This document shows, one piece after another, positions 12,329-39,301 of a stretch of DNA of 64,000 nt. Each line of letters opens with the position of its first letter. Position 1 is the stretch's first letter. The notes under the pieces are model-generated. The model was given only the letters and a program-made list of their open reading frames with translations. It ran no database searches and was not told the origin of the DNA. The DNA is from Liolophura sinensis (Eukaryota; Mollusca; Polyplacophora; Chitonida; Chitonidae), in NCBI RefSeq assembly GCF_032854445.1, contig NC_088295.1, forward strand, positions 14,247,385 to 14,311,384, read 5' to 3'. The translations under genes were made by a program, and so were the position numbers.

Positions 12329-12563
12329 GTGGCCTCCGTGGCTCAGTTAGTTAACGCGCTAGCGCAGAGTAATGAAACTGGAGCCTCTCACCAATGCGTT
12401 TGCTGTGAGTTCAAGTCCAGCTCATGCTGTCTTCCTCTCTGGCCGTACATGGGAAGGTCTTCCAGCAACCTGTGGATGGTCATGGGTTTCCTCCCACCAT
12501 AATGCTGGACGCCATCGTATAAGTGAAATATTCTTGAGTACGGCGTAAAGTAAATAAATAAAA
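12329..12563 (+). mobile_element. SINE, family A, with 11-bp target duplication
   Basis: The head GGCCTCCGTGGCTCAGTTAG (A box) is followed by GAGTTCAAGTCC (B box), the core CCAGCAACCTGTGGATGG, CCACCATAATGCTGG and the tail CTTGAGTACGGCGTAAAG with AAAT repeats. A perfect duplication ACTTGCGCCTG at 12318-12328 and 12564-12574 fixes both ends. It lacks the CCCGGGCTCTGCCCGG stretch between GGGTTTCC and TCCCACC that other copies keep. Confidence 0.9.
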
Positions 12564-12901
12564 ACTTGCGCCTGCGTGGATAACGGCCGCTAGCAGTGAG
12601 GATGCATTGCATGCAAAACTGCATTGTGGATTTCTTCCACCCATGAGCCGGCGTATGAATGAAATATTCTTGATTGTGATGTAGGCCTATATAAACATGC
12701 AGAAGCATGCAGGCCGGATCCAATTCCGACATATAATCATAATGCTGCCTCAGTGCATGTATGGAACGCCATGTCGAAGACACGCGGTATATAACCATAT
12801 CCCACTCAGTCATGCATAGGCTACTGACTTCGACTGGTCCGACCAGCTCTTGGCCTATCCTATTTAGCCAGCGTATATCAACATACCAAACATTACGCTG
12901 G

Positions 12902-13320
12902 TGTACACGTCGAATAAGTTAAGAGTATGTTTTGTATCAGGTAAGAGCAAGCTAACTTACGTCGTCGTACGGCAAGGTCGCCGAAATATTTTGCGGACGC
13001 ACAAAATTTTCGACGTATGCCAGCGTCCCGCATACGTTTGCCATCGTTGGCCATAATTTGCCAACACCGGCAACACGCTTGGTATAAGTTATCGAAACGC
13101 CTTGTGTAGGTTAATACGTTATGATACGTCCAACTCGTTGTGAATACGCTATGTATCGATACAACAAATCGATAATTCAGCGGCCAACGTTTTATAGAAA
13201 TTTTCAAGCGTTGGTATACACTGGCCAAATTGTCAAGGTGTGACAGGGTCTTCGGCAGTATATTTTCTTTAGTAAGGCCATCGTCGGACAGGTGACGTAT
13301 ATATCGGATATACGTGTACA
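12902..13320. mobile_element. CpG-bearing island with short inverted ends, possible non-autonomous DNA transposon
   Basis: The stretch has far more CpG than its surroundings and recurring words such as GCCAACG, CGTATAC-like steps and TTGGC. TGTACACGT at 12902-12910 and ACGTGTACA at 13312-13320 are perfect 9-bp inverted copies about 419 bp apart. A 142-codon minus-strand open frame nearly fills it, but its translation has no recognisable domain. No target duplication is evident. It could be a transposon remnant or a foreign insertion; the call is tentative. Confidence 0.35.
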
Positions 13321-13329
13321 TGCCTTGTT

Positions 13330-14417
13330 AGCATCTACGTTCACATCTTGAGACATCTCTATATCTTATGACATAAAAAAGTTACAATGTGCCGGAAAAG
13401 GTCAGAATGTGCGTTAATATGCATGGAGCTGATTTTTTCAATTCCACATTTATATAGGCCTATACCACTTTAGAAAACCTTATCTTGGGTATTAGGCTAG
13501 AACTAATATATGTATATCCACGGAATATATGAATACGACGCAGGTAAGCTTTACGTGTAAATTTATATCTATGGGCTAGAATGTCGTGTTTGAGACATCC
13601 AGGAAGTGGGGGATATCAGTTACGTGCATGGATGCCTGATGACCACATATGCGTGTCAAACATCTGATCAACCGGTTATTATACGACGGTATTTTTGCCT
13701 CAGCTATTTTACGCTCTGACATCAACAGTCGAGGGAGAGAAATAACATAGACCTATAATATTTGGCAATACTATTTGTAAAATCAAAACTCTTTAGCCTT
13801 TAATCTGATATGTCGTGTATGTCAAGAACGAAGGAACAACTTTCAAGAAAAATGGAGGAAAATATAATTACGCACCTGTATAGGCCTATATATTGTCGTT
13901 GTATTTGTTTGTTTCTCGGTTTAGTAGCAATAGTATGGGACTGCCCGCTGTGTGGAAACATTGTATTGTCATTAGTCAAATTAAAATGAAATGAAAGTTA
14001 AGCCCGACCTATTTGAGTGTGTGTGTATGTGTGTGTGTGAGCGCGCGTGCGTGCGTGAACGCATGCAATCTCCTGATGTAATTAAGGTAGGCCTACCGGC
14101 AGAATGTTATTCTGTGAATCGTATAGATAACAAGGTTTTAGGTCAATACACGCCCGAATAAGTAACATTCCTATTTATATCATATATATAGAAAAAATTA
14201 ACAATGTGAAAATTAGGTTATCTTGGCACTGAAGAGACGCGACACATTGTCAGCTCTGTTCTTAGCCATTTATGAACCCATCACAAATGAATATTGCACA
14301 TGCAAAATACTGGTAATTGAGGTAATTAGTAATAAAGAGTTTATCAGTTGTAGCTCGTCACACTTTATCTATCTATATATTGGGTAGAGGATTAGCAATC
14401 TTGTTATCATCGCCATA

Positions 14418-14465
<48 letters not shown>

Positions 14466-14630
14466 AGTGGATATAGGAAAGATGACCAGCATGTAAGCAG
14501 GTGAAGTAGGCTTAGGCCTACCTCTTCTTTTGTAGTCTATCTACATCTATTCGCCAAATATAATAACTGCACATGCACAACTAGTGAAGTTGTATTGGGA
14601 CAGGCGGAAGTACAAATAGACAAAAACATA
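13330..14630. other. Intergenic stretch with microsatellites
   Basis: No gene was seen. A GT/GC-alternating run lies at about 14018-14056 and an AT dinucleotide run of about 21 units at 14420-14461. Confidence 0.6.
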
Positions 14631-14632
14631 AC

Positions 14633-14716
14633 ATTTATTTATTTATTTATTTGATTCTTGTTTTACGTCGTACTCAAGAATATTTCACTTACGTCGGCGA
14701 CTAGCGTTTTAGTGGC
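14633..14716 (-). mobile_element. 5'-truncated SINE, family A, tail only
   Basis: TTTATTTATTTATTTGATTC, TTTTACGTCGTACTCAAGAA and TATTTCACTTACGTCGGCG are the family A tail on the minus strand. The sequence leaves the family after about 80 bases. Confidence 0.8.
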
Positions 14717-14999
14717 AAAAAAAAAACAAAATAGGCCTACTGTCACCCACCTAAACTAGGCTACATGCGCAAACCGGGAGAACCGTTTTTACTTCCAGGC
14801 AAGTTTTCTCCTATATACTTTTGTGTGATCAAATTTATGAACAATGATGACTAACAATATCAAACAACATAAATACGCATTTACTTAAGTCGGTATTCAC
14901 GTTGTTTTGCAATCCATGCACGTCAACGCTCAACAACTATTGTAAGTTTGTAGTGGTGTATGGGACCCATGCCGGAGTATGCCTCGGCTTATTTCGGTA

Positions 15000-15181
15000 G
15001 TTTCCGGTATATCTAAATTTAGATCTCTGCTGGGGGTGGTATAAAAGGCCATCCAGCGGCCATGTTATATTGCTTTCGTGAAAAAGGGTGTTGCTTCGAG
15101 CCGTACTGCTATAGTCGAGAGAAGACAGAGTGACGAGTGACAGAAGGGCACCCAAATCGCGATTGTCGGAATATTACCAAG
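15000..15181 (+). promoter_or_regulatory. RAC1: RAC1 promoter with TATA box and 5' UTR
   Basis: A good TATA box, TATAAAAG at 15040-15047, stands about 140 bases before the start codon, so initiation is expected near 15070 and the 5' UTR would be about 110 bases. CGGCCATGTT just downstream resembles a YY1 site. The start codon is preceded by ACCAAG. A strong TATA box is somewhat unexpected for a housekeeping GTPase. Confidence 0.6.
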
Positions 15182-30861
<15,680 letters not shown>

Positions 30862-33740
30862 AATTCAAAAACTGAAATGTCAAATAAACCAGCAAAAAAT
30901 ATAAGAAGACCGACCTCAAACTGTTTTCATGTAAGGAATTCTGAAGTTGATAAATGATACTGAAGGGAGCAGGTTGGATAACAAGGACTGGTTATGTATC
31001 AGGTATAAAGCCACTGGTATGGACACAGTAGCTTGGCCACTAAACAGATTGAGGTGTTATGGTAAGAATGTATCAGTAAGCCTGTCTGGGTGACCACTCC
31101 TTTTAGACACTTACCTGTGGGATATCTCAGGTATGTAAAATAGACTACAGATGTCAAGTGAAGGATGTCCCCAATCAGTGGTCTGTAGTCAGATTGTTTT
31201 TTTATGATGCCTTGTTATGTCATCTAGGTCTCCTTCAAATTTATACAAATGTCATGTTAAACTTGTATATTTTCATGAACATGGCACGTTTGTGACAAGG
31301 TGCTTCATTCTTACCTGAAAGAACGAACCAAAATGTGATTGACCTAAATCAATCTAGGCAGTTTAGGATTGTAGATAGTTTCTTTTTTTGTCAACATTTG
31401 TTGGTGAATAATTTTGTAAATCAGCTTTTGTTTACAGCATGAGCATACACATTCTTAAGATAGACTTCATTCAGTTATTTTGTTTTTGTTTGCTTTTATC
31501 TGTTCTAGCTTTTTATGTAGCAGAACCTTTTGTGTACAGGACTTAATTTTAATTTTTTATGGTATAAAAGTTTATGAAAAAGGAATATATTGGTGATTGT
31601 ATTGTTAGCTATGTCTGGTGTTGAATCAGTTTTTTTTATTCAGAAGCTTTTGTCCTACAAAATCCAGTCTGTGCAAATTTCAGTTCAAATTGATTTCTCA
31701 TTTACATAAATTATGAAAGAAACTGATAAATGTGTGGCCAGTTGTGTTAGAGTTGCATATAATTTCTTTAAAAGGTGTCATTTAGTTGTACAGACAAAAT
31801 GAATAGAAAATTTCAGACATGATCAAAGAAAAGATATTGTTTATTGCTTAAGGAGCCAAGAAGTCACATCAGGACTGAAATTCAGTTATGGATTTTGAGA
31901 AGTAGTACAGGAAAAAAGAAGATTGTAATGACCTGTGTATTGGACACAACCGATTGTTGTCTTTGTGTCACTTGCTGTGGAATTTTAGAAGTACCACTGT
32001 ACTTCGTACATCTCCTCTTGCCACCTATTTCAGTGAATAATGCCCTGTTGCACAATTTTTACTCTGTAAATTGTATATTTCATTCAATGAAGAACATTTG
32101 AAAGAATTAATAATCGCCTGAAGTATGAAGTCCATGTAAGGTGAATGCAGTATTCGCTATGGGATTGAATGGTGACTGTCATTCCTTCAAGATCTATTGG
32201 AAAACTTTTTTAAGCACAGATTTGAACTAAATTATGAAGTTTGTTTTAACGTGTAGTGAAAGTAGTATGACTGATTTGGCCAGTAGTTTTCTTAAATATT
32301 GCTTTTTCTGGGTCACATGAAGTTGTAAGGTCATATTGAATCTAGCATGTGTTATCCAAGGTAGGTAAATCTGTTTTCATTTATCAAGGGACATAAATCT
32401 ATGCCTTGGGAACTAAATTTTAGTTTACTCTGATTGGGTGTACTGTAACATATATTATTAATAATTACCTGTGCCAATAAAATAGTTGACCATGCAGACA
32501 AAGAAATGTGAACATTATGCCTTTGCCATTCTATGAATTATGCAAAAATTGTGATGCTTCTGGAGAGGCTCTTTTCCAGAGTGATCCGTCAGCTGTCTGA
32601 GGCCAGACTAACAGTGGGTTCCTACTCCACGTCACCTTTTAATGGTTCATTATCACATGCCATGTTGCTTGGTACATGTACTGTGCGCATTCAATGGTGT
32701 AAAATCCTTTGACATTGTTGGTCTCGTCTGCAAAGCAATGACTGGTTTGAATGTATTTTAATTTAGAAACATTCATCACCTTGTAGCATCAACGCATTTT
32801 AACAATTCAACAATGGCCAAAAGATTGTGTTTTGTTAAACTTGTTGACTTTTGTATAGGAATCAGATCATGACAGTCATCCATCAGATCTGATACTAAAT
32901 ACATACTAAACTCCTACATAGCGAGTTAAAAAGGCCAATGTTGTGCAGCTTGCTTATGTTGCTTTACTCATTTTGTTTGAGTCTTTCACATATCTGAGTG
33001 GTTAGTTGTTATGAGTACTTTTGTTATCACCCATTAATTGTGGACAATCTTAAACTACATATTTGTATTTTGTATAAATGCATAGATTTACATGCTTAAA
33101 TATTGTACTGTATTCGCTTGAATATTACTGATCAGGCTTGGGTGTATATACACACACATATATATATATATATATAGATCTTGAAATATATCTGTGCTTT
33201 TGTGTGTTTTCTGAAAATCTTTCTAAGTTTCTCTCATATACATAACAAGTTACATTTTATAAATTTTGAAGTGTAAGAAAAAAATTGTTAATTATTGAAA
33301 TCTTTTTAGAAGTGTTGAAGTGTCAAAGAAAACAAGAAGCTGATTATTGAAAACTGGTACATTGTGCATGTAGTTATTGAGCAGTTCTTGCACATTTCAC
33401 TAGTCTACATTTGTCATAATGTTGCTACTTTTAAACTGGAGGTCAATTACAATCTGCTGACATGGGAAGTGATGTTCAACGAATGCATGAATGTCACAGG
33501 TTATATTAGTACAGTGCTTGCTTTTTTATTTCCTTTTTTGGCTTCCAAACTTCATTAGCTGTGTGTAGCTACCATTTCGTGGAGTAGGCAAGGTTAGCGT
33601 CAGACGACTGGTTCACATATGGAGTACACTTACAGACATATATTTTTTGGAAGTAGATAGGAAATGTCCTTGGGCTTTGTCAATTTCAGAATCTTTGTAC
33701 AGTAAAACCTGTCAATAAATCCAGTTTTTAAGAAATAAGT
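30862..33740 (+). other. RAC1: Probable long RAC1 3' UTR
   Basis: AT-rich sequence without open frames of interest follows the stop. Candidate poly(A) signals AATAAA lie at 30883-30888, 32476-32481 and 33714-33719, allowing short and long 3' UTRs. Vertebrate RAC1 also has a long 3' UTR with alternative poly(A) sites. A TA-rich microsatellite lies at 33148-33177. Confidence 0.5.
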
Positions 33741-34329
33741 GTTTCATTTGAATGTCCTACATTATTTCCTCCATTCTTAATTCTGATCTGGGCTTCAGAA
33801 TAGCCCATCAGTTTGGTGAAGTACAAAAAAATACCAGAACAGAGTTCGCATTTTCAGTGAAAAATATCTTCTGGAATTCACCTTGGATAATTAAATGATT
33901 TGAACAATTTTTGCTGCATTAAATAAATTCTGAGGTGCTCACTCTTCAAGTAGGAAAAATTACTTGTTCTAAGCTTCCGAGATCACCATGGGAACTGATG
34001 TGAGCAATAGAACAGGCTCTTCGGGGAAAAGTTTGAGAAAGAATTTTTTTGTCAGGTTTATTGTATTGGTGCACTTGATCTGTGTGTGTAGTCTTAAGTG
34101 CATGACAAATTGTATCCAGTGGAACGAAGGAAGGTCATAGAGCGATGAGTGAACGTCAAGGGCAAAAGTGAGGTGTCTCCACCAAATGTTCCAGGGACCA
34201 GTCCATGTCAGGTGTATACAGTCATAGGTGTGTCTCCGAGAGTTAAAGGATACATGAAAAGGAACTATTAAACAAAGATTATGTTTCCATGCCAAATGAC
34301 GGTCAACGGTCAGATTTTTTCAGAAATTA

Positions 34330-34690
34330 CGTCGATCTTCCTGTAAACTCTGGACACCCCGAAGTGCCCTGTGCCCCGTGAACAGCGTGGCTACGGTGTG
34401 GGCAAGGTGACGTACACAGAAACTGCATTGCTTCTTGGAGCAAGCTTAGCGCCCCCTGCGCGCCCCTACACCCAGCCCCATTCGGATTGGTCCCCACTTC
34501 CCCATGCTGCTATACATTTAAACATATATTTTTTATGTTCCACCCAGACCTTTTCTGACTGTTCCATACATGGTTCTTTTTAAACAGGGATCATCATTGA
34601 CGTCGCCGCTAAAAGCTACTTAATTTCCGGACTGACGGCTGGGGCTTTACGACAACTGTACTTAGAAGCCATTTTTACCCCCCAAAGTGA
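34330..34690. promoter_or_regulatory. GC-rich island with CRE, CCAAT and CTCF-like motifs
   Basis: Within an AT-rich region this stretch holds TGACGT (34408-34413), GCGCCCCCTGC (34449-34459, an exact fit to the core of the vertebrate CTCF site), ATTGG (34486-34490) and TGACGTC (34598-34604). No gene clearly starts from it on either strand. It may be the promoter of an unannotated transcript, an enhancer, or a boundary between the convergent RAC1 and ZNF598 genes. The motifs are seen; the role is inference. Confidence 0.45.
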
Positions 34691-34699
34691 AAGATGGAA

Positions 34700-36205
34700 A
34701 ATTTCTTTGTACTGTTATGTTATTGCACGTGGTAATCTGCACATTAATAAATCAAACCAAAGCATGTTATGTATCCTTTAAGTTATCATGGCTTAAAGTA
34801 TGGTGCAGTGTCTACAAGTGATTTTACTGTACTTCTAAATCTTGCTAGAGCACTGGATTTGCACATTTGAAGTGACTTATCAAGTGGAGTATCAACCAAT
34901 CTCACTATGTCTGCAGAGTAGTTCAATTGTCCCTGTTTTAAGCAGGGTCAACGTGGAGAGGGGTCATGCACTAAATATATCAATTTCGATACTTCCTCAC
35001 TTGGTGCTAAGTACATGGGTAAAACAACAGCACAAGACTGGTGCCAAGCAAGAGAGTAGTAGTAACCAATGATTGGTGCTGAGCATACTGATAAATTCAA
35101 GCTATTGGATTGATGGTAAGCACATTTGGGAAAAGATCAACTACTACATGTAGAGTGGTGCTAAGCACATCGATAAAGGCCAACTACAGAAGAGACACAT
35201 TAACAAGGAGTCAGGACTGACTACTGACCCCATTCTATGATTAAAGGGCAACGCAAACAGCACGCACATCATTGCATCGTCTCTGTCATGCTTACATGCA
35301 CATTCAAATAGTCGTTTACAAAAATGCTTTTACATGCATTAGCACATTTATATTCCATGTACAACACCAGTTATACATACTGTAAGTCTTGCTGCCAGAG
35401 AAGGAAAGTATACACTAGTACATACTGCAAGAAGTGGCAATGATGGTAAAAGGATGACAAATGATTATAAAATGATTATAAAACGCCCCTAGAGAGCTAT
35501 GCATATCCTGCTGTATATTTAAAACAATGACACAGGTAGATGGCAACAAGCAGCCCTCTGTGTAGGGTAAAAATATATGTATATACAGGTTAGAGCACAT
35601 ATTCAGACCATCAGTCACTATGTCTTTGTAAGCTTTTTTAAGAGATCATGCAAGCTTTCCCCATTTCTTTTGAAATATGTCAACTGAAGCATTACTTTTT
35701 AGACAGATGTATTTTTCGCTTGTGATGATATCTTCTATATCATATAAGAAAGGCATGAAGTCTGGTTTTCTTTCTCCAAGTTTACATTTGTAAATATACT
35801 ATTTTCCTAATAGTATAGAATAATTTCACAGTATAATATATGCCATATACGATATTACATGGACTCTTGGAGAGCATTCTGACTGTAATAGCAGAGAAGT
35901 CTGCAGGCCACCAATTGACAAATTGGTACCAAAAATAATTGTTACATTCATACAACACGTGGTATAAGGACTATTGTTCTTGACAATCCTTACATAGTGG
36001 ACTCTCTATCTGTTTTATTCTATATAAATATAGGCAATGCATTTATCTAAACTGGAGTTTACTAATCTTGCACATTTTGTAAAGATGGCCACAGCTTCCA
36101 TGCATAACTGAGGTATCTAATAATACAATTCCTTACACTTCTTTACTCAAGTTGGCCAAGCAGCTAACTTATTCACCAGATGCCTGTAGAAGTGCTTACA
36201 TTTAA
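34700..36205. other. Intergenic stretch
   Basis: No supported gene. A loose series of similar phrases (GGTGCTAAG, TGGTGCCAAGCA, GATTGGTGCTGAGCA, GTGGTGCTAAGCACATCGATAAA) between about 35008 and 35180 looks like a decayed tandem repeat of roughly 40-50 bases. Confidence 0.4.
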
Positions 36206-36210
36206 CTTGT

Positions 36211-37060
36211 GATTTTTTTTACTTTTTTTCATTCATAAATGTACCGAAATCTACATTGCCCTTCCTTACTGTGTCATTCCCTTAATCCTAATAGCCTCCT
36301 TAATCAACTGTTTCCAGGCAAATGGAATGGCCCGTCTTGAGACTGTAGAAAGATAGTCAGTTTCAAATTGGAGGTTACCATTTTCATCAAAGAGTTGGTA
36401 TAAGTATATAATCCCGGCTTCGTACCACTGTTTCCAGAATATTGTTTTTCTTCCAATATACATGTTGAACGATATACATTGCTGCAATATTTCTGTACAG
36501 TGTACAGTTGTGGTGAGATCATGATATTCACTCTGTACACTAATGGTAGACAAACTGGAATACCGGTTAAAAAATTCGGTTAAGTTCAAATTAAGACATG
36601 ATTCTGGAATGAAGTTTCATCACCAGATTTGTGCATACAATATACCCATGCAGCTTTCACCACTGATGGAAAGAACATGCGAGTGCTTCCTATACTATAA
36701 TCATCAATAATAGCATGGTATTTAATTTGTGCTTCTTATTACTCCCGAGAAAACTTAATTATTCTTTCTGCTTCCAGTATTACCCATCTAGGGGTTTCAA
36801 GAACGGAGACCAGGTAAATTAATTTGGAAACGGCCAGAGATTGAATCACCAATACTTTATCTTGTGAGGACAGTTTTCCCTTTTCTCCCACATGGAAAAT
36901 GTATATTTTGATTCGTTCTGTTTGTTATTATTGTTATGTACAATAATATCCTCAGTCACTCCAGAAAAGGATACTCCTAAAGTGGTTATTGTCGAGTCAG
37001 AACGCCTAATACCCAGTACGTCTTGTTTGTCAATATCCCCTAAAAAAAAAAGCATTGCGA
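36211..37060 (-). mobile_element. 3' fragment of an L1/Tx1-like LINE
   Basis: Minus-strand translation, in more than one frame, gives the order seen at the end of L1-type reverse transcriptases: LGVSFSG, then FSMWEKR, VLVIQSLAVSKLIYLVSVLE and AERIIKF, followed after a gap by FWKQWYEAGI and LFDENGNLQFETDYLS, with a stop at about 36270. An A-rich stretch on the minus strand at 36211-36235 would be its 3' tail. It is truncated at the 5' side near 37060, has at least one frame change and in-frame stops, and is surely inactive. The clade assignment rests on recalled motif order. Confidence 0.7.
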
Positions 37061-37144
37061 TTATAAAATTTTAGGAGGGACATTGACATGGAAATGATTA
37101 TGGATCAACACACTAACAATCTGATCACTATATCCCCCCACATC

Positions 37145-37370
37145 ATATTTATTTGTTTGATTTGTGTTTTATGCCATGCTCAAGAATATTTCACGTAAAC
37201 AACGGCCGCCAACATTAGGGTGGGGGGAAACTGGGCAGAGCCAGGGGGAAATGCATGATCATCAGCAGGTTACTGCAGACCTTCTACATACAGCTGGAGA
37301 AGAAGCCAGCATGAAATGGACTTGAACTCATGGCGATTGCATTGGTGAGAGGCTCCTGGGTCATTGGGTA
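37145..37370 (-). mobile_element. SINE, family A body without its usual head
   Basis: Tail (CATGCTCAAGAATATTTCAC), CATTAGGGTGGGG, GGCAGAGCCAGGGGG, core, B-box region (GGACTTGAACTCATGG) and AGGCTCCTGGGTCATT are in order on the minus strand, but the normal GCTAGCGCGC...GAGGCCCC head is absent. The element at 37372-37556 takes its place directly. Confidence 0.8.
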
Positions 37371-37371
37371 A

Positions 37372-37556
37372 ATAAGGAAACACAACTGTATGGAAAGCTG
37401 GGAAGTGGACTGATTGTAAGGTACTGTTTCCTTGTTCCAACCTCTCAGTGATGAACTTTTTAAAGTTTTTGGTACGACCCCACCCGGGTTTGATCCCTAT
37501 GTCTACTGACTTCAAAGCGGACGCTCTAACCATTAGGCCACCGAAGCAGTCCTCTG
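37372..37556 (-). mobile_element. tRNA-derived V-SINE-like element fused to the family A body
   Basis: On the minus strand it begins with a tRNA-like module: A box TGGCCTAATGGTTAGAGCG and B box GGATCAAACCC. This is followed by GTACCAAAAACTTTAAAAA, CACTGAGAGGTTGGAACAAG and CACTTCCCAGCTTTCCATAC, the order I recall from V-SINE-type elements of molluscs (the RUDI family is the published example). It is not a functional tRNA gene, as the anticodon and variable regions are irregular. Confidence 0.6.
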
Positions 37557-37599
37557 AAATGTAATAAGTACATGGGAACCTCTTGGAGGTACATAACAC

Positions 37600-39300
37600 T
37601 AAAGGAGTCCATTAACCTCAGGAAGTAGGTCATAAATGTAGTTTGCAAAAAGATTATAATTCCAATGACCAAAGTTTCATTCACATTAAATACTGGATAA
37701 GTGTGGCACAGGACAGCACAAGACCACAATGCGTAATGAATTTACTGGAAACTCCAAAATCCCTTGTCATAATAATAACACTGATGTCTTGTCCACTACG
37801 TTTTATTAACAAACAAGATGATTCTCTTTCAAGTTTATTCCCCAAGATCTAACAAAATAGATGTCACCTGTCTGATGTGGTTCATACATTGAAAAAATCA
37901 TTTTTGAATGCTCTAATCTGCATCATGCCAAAACATATTCTAGCTTCCAAGAAACACTGAACAATGATGCAACTTATATTTAAATTGCCTCAAGGTGACA
38001 ACATGGGCAATTACAGAAATTAACACAGAATGAACGCGCTGATCATATCAGTCTACCTTCGTAAAGCCTTCAAATCACAATTGACACTGTAGGCATTCAC
38101 AAATGAAAGTCTAATTCAAGATAGAAGGAATTGGGTATTCCAAAAAAATATATTTACTCATAAATACACACATCAAACTATACATGCAACAGCATTATAA
38201 AAATGCACATTTAAACTCAGATAAGTGTAAAGCTACCTGTATCAGTTCTTGCATTTGTGGAGCCAAAACGATATGGAGTAATCGGCTTCAAAACAGCAAA
38301 GGTAAGTCAATCCATGTAATAATTGTAACAAACTAAGCAACCAACTATCCTTGGTTCTGTGTACATAACATTAACCCAAGGAACTAAAACCCTTTTCTTC
38401 GCAGAATGAATGATTCTGACTTAACACCATGTCAGCAATATTTTAGCCATTTTGTGGTCATTTCATCACAGAAAACAGATTTAAAGTTAATATTTACACT
38501 AATGTCTTCAAAAGATATACCGTTTGACATACAAAAAAGGTAATCGTGCAAAGCTTTAAGAGATATGCTTCCCTTCAAGATTTCTTGCAAGCTTTACAGT
38601 CTATTAAAGGATGAACGAGACAGCAGAGTCCTGATCAGAGGGCTAAAAATGGTACCTTCCTTCTTACAAATAATTAATTGTCCACTGATTATGCTTAGAA
38701 ACTAAACACACACAAAGTATTTTCTAAAAGAAGATGTCAAGTATCATCTCAACAAGTTCATTTGATTAGACGGGTGTTTGAAGATGGATGGAATATATTC
38801 TCCAGTCTCAAATTGTTAAGAACAAATCCTTTGCTAAGCCTATAGTAATTTATATTCATTTCCAATTTCAAGCAAGTATTGATCCTTATAACTGAACTAG
38901 TACATCATAAATAACCGGTCTACTGACTAGATGTATTAATGAGCAAATATCTGGATGCTTAACTGAGAAAGAAAACTTAACTATTTATATCCAGAATATA
39001 AATCATATACATGTATAGGCATGTACAATTATGTGACTTTGTGCTATCAAACAAACAAATGATACTCAAATGTCCTAATTGTATGTAAGGTATGGTCAGG
39101 TACATGTAAATATCTGGCTCCTGGCACTACCCAAAAAAGTGATAATTCACCTCGCACTTGTACAAGAATGCCTCCTCCACGACAATGTTTAGCACAACAC
39201 AGTGATATGCATCTATTTGGTGAGTGCATAGCATCATCTTAAAGGCAGTGTATCCGATAATAAATTGTGACTCAGAAGTTAGTGAGTCTACATGTAGCTG
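37600..39300. other. Flank and probable ZNF598 3' UTR
   Basis: No gene was seen. Minus-strand AATAAA at 37802-37807 is one possible poly(A) signal; others nearer the stop are not clear, so the UTR extent is unknown. Confidence 0.35.
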
Positions 39301-39301
39301 T

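Noticed and set aside
12388-12813. A 141-codon minus-strand frame
   Set aside because: It covers the SINE at 12329-12563 in antisense plus flanking noncoding sequence, with no domain.
33969-34295. A 108-codon minus-strand frame between RAC1 and ZNF598
   Set aside because: No recognised domain, no splice context and composition like the surrounding noncoding DNA.
37470-37556. Possible tRNA gene on the minus strand
   Set aside because: It has A and B boxes but an irregular anticodon arm and variable region and continues into SINE sequence.
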